In this document: in pieces, positions 1-11,489 of the stretch
How the letters are laid out: each line of letters opens with the position of its first letter
How positions within the stretch are numbered: the first letter of the stretch is position 1
NCBI RefSeq assembly: GCF_000090795.2
Contig: NW_003546291.1
Span: 288,888 to 317,823, forward strand
DNA: 28,936 bases
Direction of reading: 5' to 3'
From: Amphimedon queenslandica
Lineage: Eukaryota; Porifera; Demospongiae; Haplosclerida; Niphatidae
The notes under the pieces: model-generated
What the model was told of the DNA's origin: nothing
Seen by the model: the letters and a program-made list of their open reading frames with translations, nothing else
The model's database searches: none
Made by a program: the position numbers and the translations under genes

Positions 1-1483
1 CTTGCTACAGGTAGCTCTAAAAATTCTATGTGGAATAGGCTATATATCAAAAGCAAGCGCTATCCTGGAGCAGCACAAATTTCCTTCGAAATCCTGCCAG
101 AGCAACTTCACCAATGGAGGAGATGGGAAATCAATCAAAACACTCATGGTTGTCACGTGGTAACCCAACCCGCATTTCCTGTTGCTACGCCCCGTTTCCA
201 ATCCCTTTCATTTACTCTATTATCTATGCTAGTTGATAGTACCGTAAATAATTTTTCTAATTAGTCTACTCGTATGTAAAATTAAAAATGGCTAAAGGTA
301 AGCATACTTCTCAGGTGGTTTGTGCTGCATTTTGTACAGGTAACCCCTCAATAGAGACATTCTTCCAGTTTGCCCAAGCTGTTTGTTGCAGTTTAAGTTC
401 AATGTTTTATGAATTAGCAATCATTACTGATGGCACATTTCTATATGTATATTTTGTTTCGTATAACCTATTCAACAGAAATGGTGTCAGTGACCTTCGG
501 TGTGTTCTAAGCATTGCAATGTTAATAATCATAATGTCACAGATCCCTTGGTTTTTATGTTAATGGTGCAAAACAAACCCGGCTCTCAAACTAGCTAATC
601 AGTAAATCTGTTGTTACAGAAAGACGCTATCATATTTCCAAGGGAAACATTCCACATTATGAATCTCTATTGAATGGTTGAATCAGTTACTATCATTTGC
701 CTAACACTTTTAAGATAAGGGTACTAAAAAGTTGTAATTATAATTGCCACACCTGATTGCAATGAATTAATTAAAGTAATAATCTGAGCTCACATGAGCT
801 GGTCTAGCAACTAGCAAGCACCTCAGCTCAGCTCAACAACTCCTGCTTTCTGTGGCTGTTGCTTCGCAGTCTTATAAGTGAATCTTGAAAACTACAACAT
901 CCTGTTAAGGATGACCCAGACATTGCACATATATACACAATATATGAATATACACGAACTTCTGAGTAAAAAGTAGATACGTTATGAATACACTACAGAT
1001 ATTGAGGGTTACTGGATATACAAGAGGATGTTAGTTGATTAGAAGCTGAGGCGAAGCCAAGGTTTCTACTCAACTAACATCTGAGTGCAGGCTAAGAGCT
1101 ATTGTGAAAAAGATATTTTTAAAAATTGATACTATCAAATTGAACTAGAATGAATATAGCCTTCTGACTATACACAGAATACACTAGATTGAGCTTTTTT
1201 GCACTGTAAACTCTTTTTGGCAATTATTTAAAATACAAGTAAATACAGTAAAGAAGTATTAATAGATGAAAAATTTATCAAAATAGATGTAGATACATGG
1301 TAGGTGAACGTTGAATACATGATTGATGCATGATGCTATAGAGCACTCCATGGAAGCAATGGTGAGTAACAAAGCCCGTGATGAGAAGGTAGGAAAGGTG
1401 GACTAGGCTAGACCTCATTCTTAGTACTAGGCTACTAGTGGCTGAGTGTTGTCAATATTATTTTCTCACTGTAGAACAGTTTG
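1..1483. other. 5' flank of the ClC-6 gene, no gene recognised
   Basis: I find no convincing coding exon here. A polypyrimidine stretch ending in an AG at 1473-1474, just before the first ClC-6 ATG, looks like a splice acceptor. An untranslated 5' exon of that gene may therefore lie in this stretch, but I cannot place it. A start codon followed by a good donor (ATG GCT AAA G then GTAAGC, near 289) does not join any downstream acceptor in frame. A short imperfect hairpin sits at 1026-1080. Confidence 0.5.
1026..1080. repeat. Short imperfect hairpin
   Basis: GATGTTAGTTGA at the left pairs with TCAACTAACATC at the right. TAGAA/TTCTA extends the stem, and an imperfectly paired centre around GGC GAA GCC forms the tip. 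It may be a very small transposon relic or a structured transcript element, and nothing else supports either reading. Confidence 0.55.
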
Positions 1484-3833
1484 ATGATGAGTAACTCCAG
1501 CTCTTCTATCAGATCAAAAGGAAGCAAGAATAAGAAGAAGTTGGCGGACTTGGCCCAAGCCCAGTCAGTGTTACCAGTTAAAGACTATGAGGTGAGGTGT
1601 CAATCAAGCAACACTATCCACCTTTTGTCTCGCTAACTATAATATATTTAACTCTCTTTCTCTCATTTATAGAGTTTAGATTATGACGTCTGTTATAATG
1701 TACCTCACAAGCAATGGCTTGATTCTTACAAAAAAGAAGTCAGTTATTATCATAACCAGAGGTGTATATAGGAATCTGGAAAGGAGGGTGCTGAGGGCGC
1801 GCCGCAATTTTTGTCCCACCCACTTTTACGGCGGTAAAACAGCCTTTTCCTGAATTTTCGTCAATTACGAGTGGGGCCAAGATCATTTCCATGTTAGTGG
1901 TACTCCTGATTGCTTCTTAAAGCACTGGAAACTGCTAAAATAATGATCAGGGGGCTAGATAACTTTGTTAAGAGGCTTGGTAGTGATGCAAGAGTCCAGG
2001 ATTGGAGTAATTTTTTCTGAGCCCAGCCATGAGGGGGGTGCTCAAGCCCCCTCAGCCCCCCCCTAAATACGCCTCTGATAACAATAATTTGTTTTAGGCA
2101 GTAGCTATTGGTCTGGTAGCCGGACACAATTTTCCAGTGCTATTGGGTCCGGTAGTCCATTTTTTTGTATGTTAAACAACCTTGTGCGCATGCACATTGA
2201 TGCAAAATTACTGGTAACTTGAACTTAGTGTCTTGGACTCCTAAGCTAACTAGGAACTTCTAAAACCTAGGGGATGCTCTAAAAACTAAACTGTAAACCA
2301 ACCTTGGGGACTCATAACATAACTAGGGGGACTCCTAATATGACTAGGGGCACTCTAAAAAAACTGCCACGCTATAATCCCTTAACTCTAAAACAACAGC
2401 TAACTAGAGGAAACTTAACATATAACTATGGGACCCCTAAAATAATATAAAAAGTGAAAATTGAATTTTTAAAGAACAGAAAAAAATACAGCAATTTTGG
2501 CATAAATTTATTCAACGTTCCGAGCTGGATTCAAACCAGTGCCCTACATTAAGATCTGTTCCAGTGCCTGGCTCAATCATGCTATATTGTCATATCTGTA
2601 CTTGACATCTATTTAAATTTGTGTACTAGTATAATGGGGCAAAGGCCCAGCTAGTATGCTATATAGGGCTGTCGGATCCCTAGCCATTCAAATTCCTTTT
2701 CCAGCTGGTGGACCAATAGCCATTTCCTTTGTTTTATTAATTGTCTCTTTTTTTACATCACATTGGCTTTTTTCGATCCTTCCTTTTCCCTCTCTTTTTT
2801 CCTTTCCTCTGTCTGTTTTCTTGTCATTAGACTTATAAACACATTGCTCTCATGAGGTGGGTAATGGTTGCACTCATTGGAATTGTGACTGGTACCATTG
2901 CATTTCTCATTAACGTTGGCATACATTATCTGAGACTGCTAAAATATCAAGGATTTTTTAGAGGTAAAACTCTTTGTAGAGAACATGTACATAATGATCA
3001 CTATTATTTAGTATTATTATTTTATTTTATACCGTATAGCTGGTTTATTTCGTGTGGAATTAATTTTCGTGCAGGCTCAAATCCACTAAAATTAATTCCA
3101 CTAAATTTTATTAAAACCAATTAAATATTAACAAAAATTTAGCAAGGCACTAAAATTAATTCTAATGAAAATTTAAGTAACAAAAATTTGAGGCCACAAA
3201 ATAAACCAGCTATACGGTATTTGATTTATTTTATAGTCTATGAATTAACGCGAGATTCTGGTACAATATTCCTTGCTCTGTTAGTAATTGCTGGATTTAA
3301 TGTATTTTGTTCTATTTTTGCTGGTATCCTGGTTGCTATTGAAGTATGTCTTACTTTTGTATAGAATTTTATTTTAAAAAATTATTGTAGCCAATTGCTG
3401 CAGGTAGTGGAATACCTGAAATAAAGTGTTACCTGAATGGAATAAGGGTAAGACAAAAATGATATTATAATAAAACAATGTTCAATATTGTGTTTTTTAT
3501 TATTATACATGTAGATGCCAAGAGTTGCTAGGATACGTACGCTAATGGCAAAAGCTTGTGGTGTATTGTTTTCTGTGGCAGGAGGTAAAAAGAATGTTTT
3601 TCCTTCGTGCTTTAAGTTTACTAGTACCCAATTATTGCATTTAACATGTCCCGACCAGTTTGAATGAAATGACCTTAGAATTATGATAAACCTATCAGAA
3701 TGAGCCATCATGTGATGAATAAGAATGACTTGTGGCTTTGAATTAAAAGCATATTGCACTCATTATTTTTAAAATGCAATAATGCAATAACTTGTTACTG
3801 TATATTAGTTTCTGTATTGATTATCTTTTGTTC

Positions 3834-3889
<56 letters not shown>

Positions 3890-6800
3890 GTAATAGTAAT
3901 AAAAAGATTATTATAGTTTTGTTTATGGTGGCAATTTATTGAGAAAGCAAGAGATGTTATTGTACATTATAATAAGAATACAGTGTACATTTCATTTCTT
4001 GTGAAGATTATAGTCTCTTCCTGTTCTTGTTTTTCTTCTTTGATTTCTGTCTCTCTCCCTCTCTCTTTATTAGGGTTTCTTGTTGGTAAGGAGGGTCCTA
4101 TGATTCATACTGGGGCTATTGTTGGGGCAGGGATACCACAAGTAAGCTATTAATACACTAATTGAATACCTTTTAATTGTTTCATTTGTTCATTTGATAA
4201 TGTACATGTATTTTTGAATATTTCTATTGTGCCTTATCTACTCTTGCTGATATAATAGTTGGAGAGACACTTTTACAATAAATGAATTTAGACGAAGAGG
4301 GGATATTTAATTTTATTTTATTGTTTTGTTAATTAGATATTAAGATTAATGATGTGATTAGATTTTATTTTATAATTCATTTTGTAGTTGAGGAGTTTTA
4401 TATGGAAAAAGCTCAGGCTACCTTATCCGTACTTTAGAGATGACAAGTAATTACCAGGGGTATATTATTTTAGAAAATTATTAATTTGAATTATTTTTAG
4501 AAACAAGAGAGATTTTGTATCTTGTGGAGCTGCTGCTGGTGTAGCAGGTAACTATAGCAATAATAATTAATAAATTGGTTCATTGATTGTACTCATGCAT
4601 GTAGCTGCATTTGGTGCACCTATTGGTGGAGTCTTGTTCAGTTTAGAAGAAGGATCTTCATTCTGGGATCAGGGATTAACCTGGCGCTCTGTTAGTGCAC
4701 ATTAAAGAATAATAATTATTGTATGATTCCTCTATTATGCCTTATAGCCTTCCTCTCTCCTACTCTCTCCTCTCTCTTTCTCTAGTTGTTCTGTGCTATG
4801 TGTTCCACCATTACTCTCAATCTTTTACTTACTGGTACTCCTCTTGTACCTGAGGCTAAATTTGGTGAGCTTGATCAACCTGGTCTTATTAATTTTGGAA
4901 GATTTTCAAATGGAGGGAGTGGTGGAAACCTTTGGACCTTTCCCTATCTGTTTCTTTTTATTTTGATTGGTGCCGGAGGTGGTTTGTTAGGAGCATGGTT
5001 TAATAGTCTGAATAAAAGATTGACTATATACAGAATGAAACATGTGTTCAGGAAAAATTTCTTTTACAAGTAAGTTAGAGGAAGGGATCGAGAAAGAGAA
5101 GGAGGAGAAGAAGGAAGAGTGGAGTAGGAATAGAGAGAAGTACAAGTGTGTGTGTGCGTTGAAAGCAGAGATAGAAAAAGAAGTGGGGGCATTATAAACA
5201 ATGTATTTCTCATTTCAGAATGCTAGAAGTCATATTAATAGCTATGGTAACTACAGTTAGCTTCTTTATTCTTGCTACACTTTTGGGTACTTGTGTTCCA
5301 GTCATCACACGGAGTGAACAACAATTTGCCAACAGTACCAGGAACTTCTTTTGTCCTACTGGAGTCACTTTTTCAACCATTAAATTCAATGACTATTTCA
5401 ATGACCTAGCTACTCTTATGTTCAACTCTGAGGAGGATTCAATAAAACAGCTATTCCATCAAGACGGTTAGTTCCTTTAGCAATTATTTATTGTGTGATA
5501 TGACATCTGATTTTGATTAAATTTGGATTTTTATGAATAATTTTTAAAGTTGCTCAAAAATTGGGCCAATTAACTTTCATCAAAAATGGCTGGGTGAAAA
5601 TTTTCCATTTTTGTAACTTCTTTTGTTTTATATTGTGTATCAACTTTGAGCAGATTCTGCATAACCAAATTTAGATTTTTTATGAATTTTTGAAATTGGT
5701 CAAAAATTAAGCCAACAACCAAAGGCTATATTGCCTTGGGTATATGGCCAAATTTTGTCAATCCTCCATTTTTATAATTTTTCCAATGCAAATTTATGAA
5801 TATGTTCTTATGCTGTGTATCAACTTTGAGCTAATTGGATCAAATTTGGATTTTTTAATGAATTTTTAAAGTTGCTCAAAAATCTGGCCTGAGACTATGG
5901 GAATTTTATCAGAAATAGCTAGGATAAATTTCTCCATTTTTATAATTTTTTTGATACATATGCATGTCAGTCCTTAAGCTGCATGTGTGTATCAATTTTG
6001 AGTTAATTCTGATGAAATTTAGATTTTTAATGATTTTTTAAATGCCTTGTGCTATATTGTAGTGCTTGTCAGCTCATAAAGGATGCTACATGCATTTAGC
6101 TCACTAGCATGCTGCCTTGGAGCTCAAGGTATTTCATCAGGAGAGAATTCTTATTACATTTTGTACATAATAATGTTCTGATGCTATACAGAAAGTTCTA
6201 GTAAACACTCCCTATGCATGTACATGTACATTTACCTATTGTTGACACTTTCATTTAACAGACAGCTGTACACGTACATGTAGTGTACTAATTGCATTCC
6301 TTACCCTATAACGTACCCTCGATCCACACAATAAAGGATAATTCTTATTCCAAGATGTCTATATAGATATTCAGTGTACATGTGTAGACTTTCTAATTAA
6401 GTTTCTAGTACTTCTTACTTTTAATATAATGGATTGACCTTATGCAACAAAAGGTTTAATAGAGATGGATGGATCCAGAAATTTGCAATCGATCCCAATT
6501 CCAAATACTTTGGAGACTGGAATCGATGGAATCGGATACCAATTCTGAGTATAACTACATCTGCGCATGCGCAATTAACGTGCACCTCTCAACTGGAGGA
6601 AGATTGTGAACATTTTCCTCTTTTATCACTTCTTCCTTACTGTAGGAGCCACTTTGAATTCTCTTTTTGTTTCATCACACTCTATTCATTTCTTCTGTAA
6701 GCTTTTTGGTTGTTGTTTTGGCTTTTAAAGTAGTTTTTATAGGCCTATTCTCACCCATTGGCAATTTTTGTTTTGGTAAATTTTGCGTTCAGGAGCCAGG

Positions 6801-9800
6801 GTGCTTGCCCCTCCATTGCTATGAAGACAGAAGTGTATTCACCTGAGTCCTATGAATAGTGTCTATCATCAGACTTAGTCTCAGTCCATCAGGACAAGGT
6901 ACAGTGGAATAACTCACTCAGTTGTCATTTTGCAGCTAGAGTGTGGATGATATGACCACCTCTTCACTTCTTAAAACTATAGGATGGCTCTTTTAAGGAT
7001 AGTTGAGGGATGTAAGAACTCTCTGGCTCTCATTCTTTATCTGTAAATTCACTGGTTGTACTGTGTGAGCACCTCATGTTGTATAAAAGTCTGAGTCACT
7101 ATCCTATACTTGCAGAGCAGAGTCATCACATTTACTGTACATGTAAGATTTGTTTGTGGCTTTTCATCATTTGTATCCTCTCCTGACAGTTTTATTCAAT
7201 ATTTATAATTTAAAAAAACAATGGGCATTGTTGTTATCACTTTTTTTATACATGATGCTTCATGTATTGACACATTTTATTATAAAGAATATATACAATG
7301 TACATACACAATAATTTGACATTTATATTAACATTAAAAATCATGTAATGATGGAAGCATTTTACTTCATACTAGATGTCACTATTAACAGCTAGTTACT
7401 TGGTGCATAGCTATTCCAGCACACTTATAATCCTTGGAGTGACTCTTATATGTGAATAAAGACCAATCCTATAGTTTTAAGAAGTGAAAAGATGGTCATA
7501 TCATCCATACTTCAGCTGCAACATGACAACTGACAACTGTTTTCATAGCAATGGATGGGCAAGCACCTTGGCTCCTGATTCCTGAAAGCAAAATTTAGAG
7601 AAACAGGAATTACCATAAGGATGGTGAGAATAGGCCTATAAAAACTACTTTAAAAGCCAAAACAACAACCAAGGACCTTACAGAAAAAAATGAATAAGTA
7701 GAATGTGATGAAACAAAAGAGAGCTAGCTCAAGGTGGCTCCTATACAGTAAGGAAGACTTAATAAAAGAGGAAAATGTTCAGTCAAAAATGTCCACCCAA
7801 AAATCCGCCAGTTGAGAGGTGCGTGTCAATTAGACCTTTTGTTGCATAAAGTCCATTGATCCCATCCATCCCTGGGCCAGAAATTGTTTGGGCTTAAAAC
7901 TTTTGTATGCACATGGTATCATGATATTTGTGTAGTGTACAGTACAAAATCACTTTGTTTCATTTTTATTAGGTGCATTCACACTACCAACACTAGGCTT
8001 AGCTTTCATTTGTTATTATTTTATTGCTTGCTGGACATATGGAGCAGGATTGCCCAGTGGATTATTTGTACCATGTCTCACCATTGGAGCCCTCTATGGT
8101 AGATTTATCATCACTGCCATGCAGTAAGTGACCCAATCATCAAGGGGTCTTAAATTTTCATTTGTTTCTAGGACCGCTGGCATACCAACAGCAATAGATC
8201 CTGGAACTTTTGCACTGATAGGAGCTGCCGCTTTCTTAGGGGGTGTTGTCAGAATGACAGTTAGTCTAACGGTAATTCTTATAGAGTCGACAGACGAGAT
8301 AGAGTATGGTTTACCACTTCTGGTGACGCTGATGGTGGCTAAATGGGTAGGAGACCTCTTCAATGAAGGACTCTATGACATACACATTGAAGTGAAGGAG
8401 ATACCTCTCTTAGGCTGGGACTCACCTGAAAAAGTGGACAGGTTTGTTTTGATTAATATTAGTTGCATTTATACACACTGTATAAATTGGCTCAAACTTT
8501 ATATTTATGTCTACAATGTAGTGCTGTTCTAGTGTTTGTAGTGTAGTGTTTTCATAATTTGCTAGTCTCATGTAAAATATATGTAGCTGTAACTGTGTGT
8601 GTGTGTGTGTATGATTAGTTTATTGCCTATTTATATGTACATTTGTGTAACTGTTTTGTTGTCATCTTAGGCTAACAGCAACTGATGTTATGAATCCTGA
8701 TCTCAAGTACATATACCCCATTAGTAATGTCGGCAACATTGAACGTCTTCTTACTAAGACTAAACACAATGCATTCTTCGTAGTCACTGCTCCTCTTTCA
8801 GCCTCAACTGAAGACACCACTAGCTCAATTGGAGTCTCCAAACAAAGTCCCTTACTTTACAAGAGACAATCAATGCACCCGATACACAGAACCAAATTAA
8901 TGGAACAGAGAAGAAGAAGGAAGGAGGCCTTGAAGAGGAAGGAGTACAAGGAGGCTACTATCAATGATGATGGAGAGTCCAGTGGTGCTACTCCGTTTTC
9001 TTCTGGAGCAGTGGAAGGATTGCATGATAATGCTAATAATGCTTTTACGTTCCTTGGTCTGATACTCCGGTCACAGTTAGTCAAGCTAATGCACAATAGG
9101 ATATTCTTTGATGAGGAAAACGGAGTAAGTACAATACATGTACATATCAATTGTTACCGTGATGATGTGTACTTTACATGTATACAGGACTTCCCACAGG
9201 ATTTTTGCATAGTGCTCATGCAGCTTCTTGTCTGTGGATTGTCAAGTTGCTCAAAAATTCATTAGGTCAAAGACTCTGTACTATAGTACAGGGTATTTTA
9301 ACAAAAATTACAAGGAGAAAATTCTCTATTTTTATAATTTTTCTAATGCATATACATGTTTGTATGCTGTGTATCAACTTTTAGTTGATTTCAATCAAAG
9401 TTTATTTTATATAAATTTTTGAAGTTGCTCGAAAATCGAGTCAATAACCAAAGTCTAAAGCCTTTGGTAAATTTGGTCCCAGGCCAAATTTTGTCAAAAA
9501 TGGCTAGGAGTGAATTCTTTACTTTTATACTTTTTGTGATACATATACTTGTCCTTATGTCGTATATCAACTTTGAGCTGATTCTAATCAAATTTAGATT
9601 TTTCATGAATTTTTAAAGCTGCTGTAAAGCTCTTTAAAAATTAAAATTATTAATTAAAATTATTTTTAATTAATACATGTACATGCAGGGAAAACCCTGC
9701 ATGTACATGTATATACCATAAGTGTAGAAATTTTTGAGGTGTATTAATTTTTGCTGTTTTTGTGGGTACCAGCTAACCGGGAAAATTAATATTGGAACCC

Positions 9801-11215
9801 TTTATGAACAGAACGCCCACATGTCCAATTATAGTTGTTAGTAACAATGGCAGTTTACAAGTTCTTCAAGCATGTGGGCAAAAATAAGGACAAGATAGTG
9901 AAAGAAGACAATTAAACCTGAGGAGAAATCACAAGCAGCTGGTGTTGCTAAAGATCCAGAGAAGTAAAGGAAAGTCCACATGCAATAATTATTACATCAT
10001 GTGACCTCACTGACCATGCCTTCTATGATAATTCGTGAAATTTTATCCATGCAAAATTTATGGAATATAAAGCAACTAGCACAAAACCACAAAAATTTAT
10101 TACCTCAAAAATTTCTACACTTATGGTATACATGTACATATAAAATGTGTGAATGGAATATAGAGACCTTATTGTTTGTATACCTTAAATGTAACACATT
10201 TAAAAAGTTATAATTTTATTCAATTCAATGTAGGTTGAGACTCAGCATTGTATCAAACACGAAGAGCTAAACGAAGATTATCCTCGCTTTAAAAGAATTG
10301 ATGATATTGAACTGAAAGAAGAAGACAAACGAATGCAAATGGTAGCAGACATACATGTACATGTACATACAAATACACATGCAAATACTCTCCCCTTCCT
10401 TGCTTTATTTCTATTCACCTTTTGATGCTATCTTTTTTATCCTCTTTCTATTTTTTCTCTTCTGTTTCTTTCAGGACGTCAGTTTATACATGAACCCGTG
10501 TCCATACACCGTATCATACCATGCACCATTAAGACGTGTCTTTAATCTGTTTCGTACAATGGGACTTAGACACTTGCCTGTTATTGACAACTCTGGAAAA
10601 GTAAGAGTAGTAGAGAAAGGGAAAGTAGAGCAAAGAGGAATGCTATAAAAAATTTAATATTGGTTGCATGAAGAGTATTAGATACTCTTGGTTGCATTTA
10701 TATATTATTGAGTGTACATGAAGTGTCAAAGCAGTTATTCACTCTTGCTGTTATGGTAAAGCTTGGAGTATATATATTAGTACATGCAGATTAGTGACAG
10801 AATTACCAATACAAAGTCTAAACTACATGTATTTTGATTCAAAAATTGTCAAAATACTAAAAATCACAAAATTGCATGTAAATAATAGACATAGTGCATG
10901 TTCAGTCTTTCAAGAAGTACGGTATAAAAGAATGATGGTGCATGTATTGAAGCATTAGAGTACACTTTATACATTTGAAGTTATATTTGGTGATAATTCT
11001 GTTAATTCACAGCTTGCCTGTATCCTCTATTTGTGCAAAGTATTATTTGGTTGTTTTCTATTGTTCAGGCTGTTGGAATGATTACTAGACATGATCTGAC
11101 ACATGAACATCTACACAAAGCACTCCATGCTAAATCACGCCATAGCAATAATGACAATGATAGCAATGAAAATGATGGGAAGCTTGATGTTGCTGATACC
11201 GGTATAAGGCTTTAA
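1484..11215 (+). CDS. CLCN6: ClC-6-type chloride/proton exchanger, 18 exons, complete
   Basis: Exons: 1484-1591, 1673-1738, 2831-2963, 3237-3343, 3391-3447, 3515-3584, 4074-4141, 4388-4446, 4501-4547, 4605-4690, 4786-5069, 5219-5466, 7973-8123, 8172-8441, 8671-9124, 10234-10341, 10475-10600, 11069-11215. All junctions are GT-AG and join in frame to 862 residues (vertebrate ClC-6 is about 870). Visible family motifs are GSGIPE (about 143-148, anion-site Ser144), GKEGP with gating Glu187, and SLEEGSSFW with proton Glu254. Both glutamates argue for a 2Cl-/H+ exchanger rather than a channel. About eleven membrane helices are followed by two CBS domains (about 585-735 and 775-840). ClC-6 rather than ClC-7 is indicated by [25 protein letters not shown] and TMGLRHLP. 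Family knowledge places ClC-6 in late endosomes. The lumenal loop before FFCP has one NST glycosylation site. Two ATGs are in tandem (1484, 1487) and the first was chosen. The tail after CBS2 is rich in Asn and Asp. Confidence 0.96.
1757..2077. mobile_element. Short inverted-repeat DNA element in ClC-6 intron 2
   Basis: The left end CAGAGGTGTATATAGG and the right end CCTAAATACGCCTCTG are imperfect inverted repeats. The element is 321 bp, flanked by the 5-base direct repeat ATAAC (1752-1756 and 2078-2082), and has G/C-rich arms of GAGGGTGCTGAGGG type. It carries no coding capacity. The CAGAGGYGTA end resembles hAT-type ends, but hAT makes 8-base duplications, so the superfamily is unresolved. 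Confidence 0.6.
3032..3217. mobile_element. TA-flanked MITE in ClC-6 intron 3
   Basis: A 186-bp non-coding element begins CCGTATAGCTGGTTTATTT and ends with its reverse complement. It is flanked by TA on both sides (3030-3031, 3218-3219), as expected for Tc1/mariner-type insertion. Its ends match those of the element at 22768-23041, so the two form one family. It fills most of the 273-bp intron. Confidence 0.75.
3838..3898. repeat. AAT trinucleotide microsatellite
   Basis: About twenty AAT units in ClC-6 intron 6, drifting to AGT AAT at the right end. An Asn-rich reading frame across it is an artefact of the repeat. Confidence 0.95.
5500..6040. repeat. Tandem A/T-rich repeat of about 170-180 bp, three degenerate units
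   Basis: The phrase GTATCAACTTTGAG followed by AAATTTGGATTTTT, GAATTTTTAAAGTTG, CTCAAAAA and CTCCATTTTTATAATTT recurs near 5635, 5815 and 5985. The same unit appears near 9230-9620, 12180-12500 and, more diverged, 27050-27260. It has no coding content. It lies at the start of the 2.5-kb ClC-6 intron 12. Confidence 0.75.
6428..7860. repeat. Large imperfect inverted repeat in ClC-6 intron 12
   Basis: The left arm (about 6428-6996) and right arm (about 7455-7860) are diverged reverse complements. Shared blocks include TTATGCAACAAAAGG, CACCTCTCAACTGG, GGTTGTTGTTTTGGCTTTT, AGTAGTTTTTATAGGCC, GGTGCTTGCCC and CACTTCTTAAAACTATAGG. The left arm has about 120 bp extra after its first 30 bases, itself with palindromic ATCGATCCCAATTCC / GGAATCGATGG pieces. 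The spacer is about 460 bp. It could be a foldback transposon or two head-to-head copies of one element. No transposase reading frame survives. Confidence 0.75.
9230..9620. repeat. A/T-rich dispersed repeat, two units
   Basis: Two diverged units of the family described at 5500-6040, with TATCAACTTT at about 9370 and 9567 followed by the AAATTTAGATTTTT and GAATTTTTAAAG phrases. Located in ClC-6 intron 15. Confidence 0.7.
9673..9712. repeat. Perfect 18-bp-stem palindrome with AAAA loop
   Basis: ATACATGTACATGCAGGG (9673-9690), AAAA, then the exact reverse complement (9695-9712). It ends three bases before the TA-flanked element at 9716. It could be a cruciform or a fossil element end. It lies deep in an intron, so a role as a terminator is unlikely. 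Confidence 0.85.
9716..10126. mobile_element. TA-flanked MITE in ClC-6 intron 15
   Basis: The left end CCATAAGTGTAGAAATTTTT continues GAGGT, and the right end is its exact reverse complement for about 25 bases. TA lies on each side (9714-9715, 10127-10128). The 411-bp element holds only a 22-codon reading frame (9847-9915, beginning MAVYKFF), possibly a captured fragment. It is not the same family as the CCGTATAGC elements, although the target preference is the same. Confidence 0.75.
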
Positions 11216-11489
11216 AGCTGCTTTAAAGAAATCTCTATCAAACTTTTCTATGTAATAAATGTTAGAAAAATATTTGTCTAGGTTGCGTAGCTATACGGGC
11301 ACTGCCATTAATGTATGTAGCATTAATAGTTTGCCGTTTTTGTATAATTTTTTATTATAATTTAAGACCATTTGATATTGCTGTTGTTTGTTATTATTAT
11401 TATATTATTGTAGGTTTAAATTATTATTGACGTTACTTAGGATTATTTTGTACTTTTATTATTATTTATATTGGTTTTGTGTGAATGCT
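11216..11489. other. 3' flank of the ClC-6 gene
   Basis: A/T-rich non-coding DNA after the ClC-6 stop codon. An AATAAA-like AATAAATG lies near 11255 and could serve polyadenylation. I see nothing else. Confidence 0.4.

Noticed and set aside
80..147. Minus-strand ATG (147) in good context with about 22 open codons (MSVLIDFPSPPLVKLLWQDF...)
   Set aside because: Possible first exon of a gene to the left, but the only donor (GTGCTG) is poor and the window ends too soon to test it.
288..563. ATG GCT AAA G followed by a strong donor, as a first exon of the ClC-6 gene
   Set aside because: Joining it to the acceptor at 1474 gives a stop within a few codons; no other acceptor fits. The unspliced 91-codon frame resembles nothing.
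3754..3942. Poly-asparagine reading frame
   Set aside because: Translation of an AAT microsatellite in an intron.
5500..6040. CRISPR-like or direct-repeat array
   Set aside because: Units are about 170-180 bp, degenerate and without spacers; this is eukaryotic repetitive DNA.
8094..8363. Minus-strand frame of 89 codons over ClC-6 exon 14
   Set aside because: Shadow of the real exon on the opposite strand.
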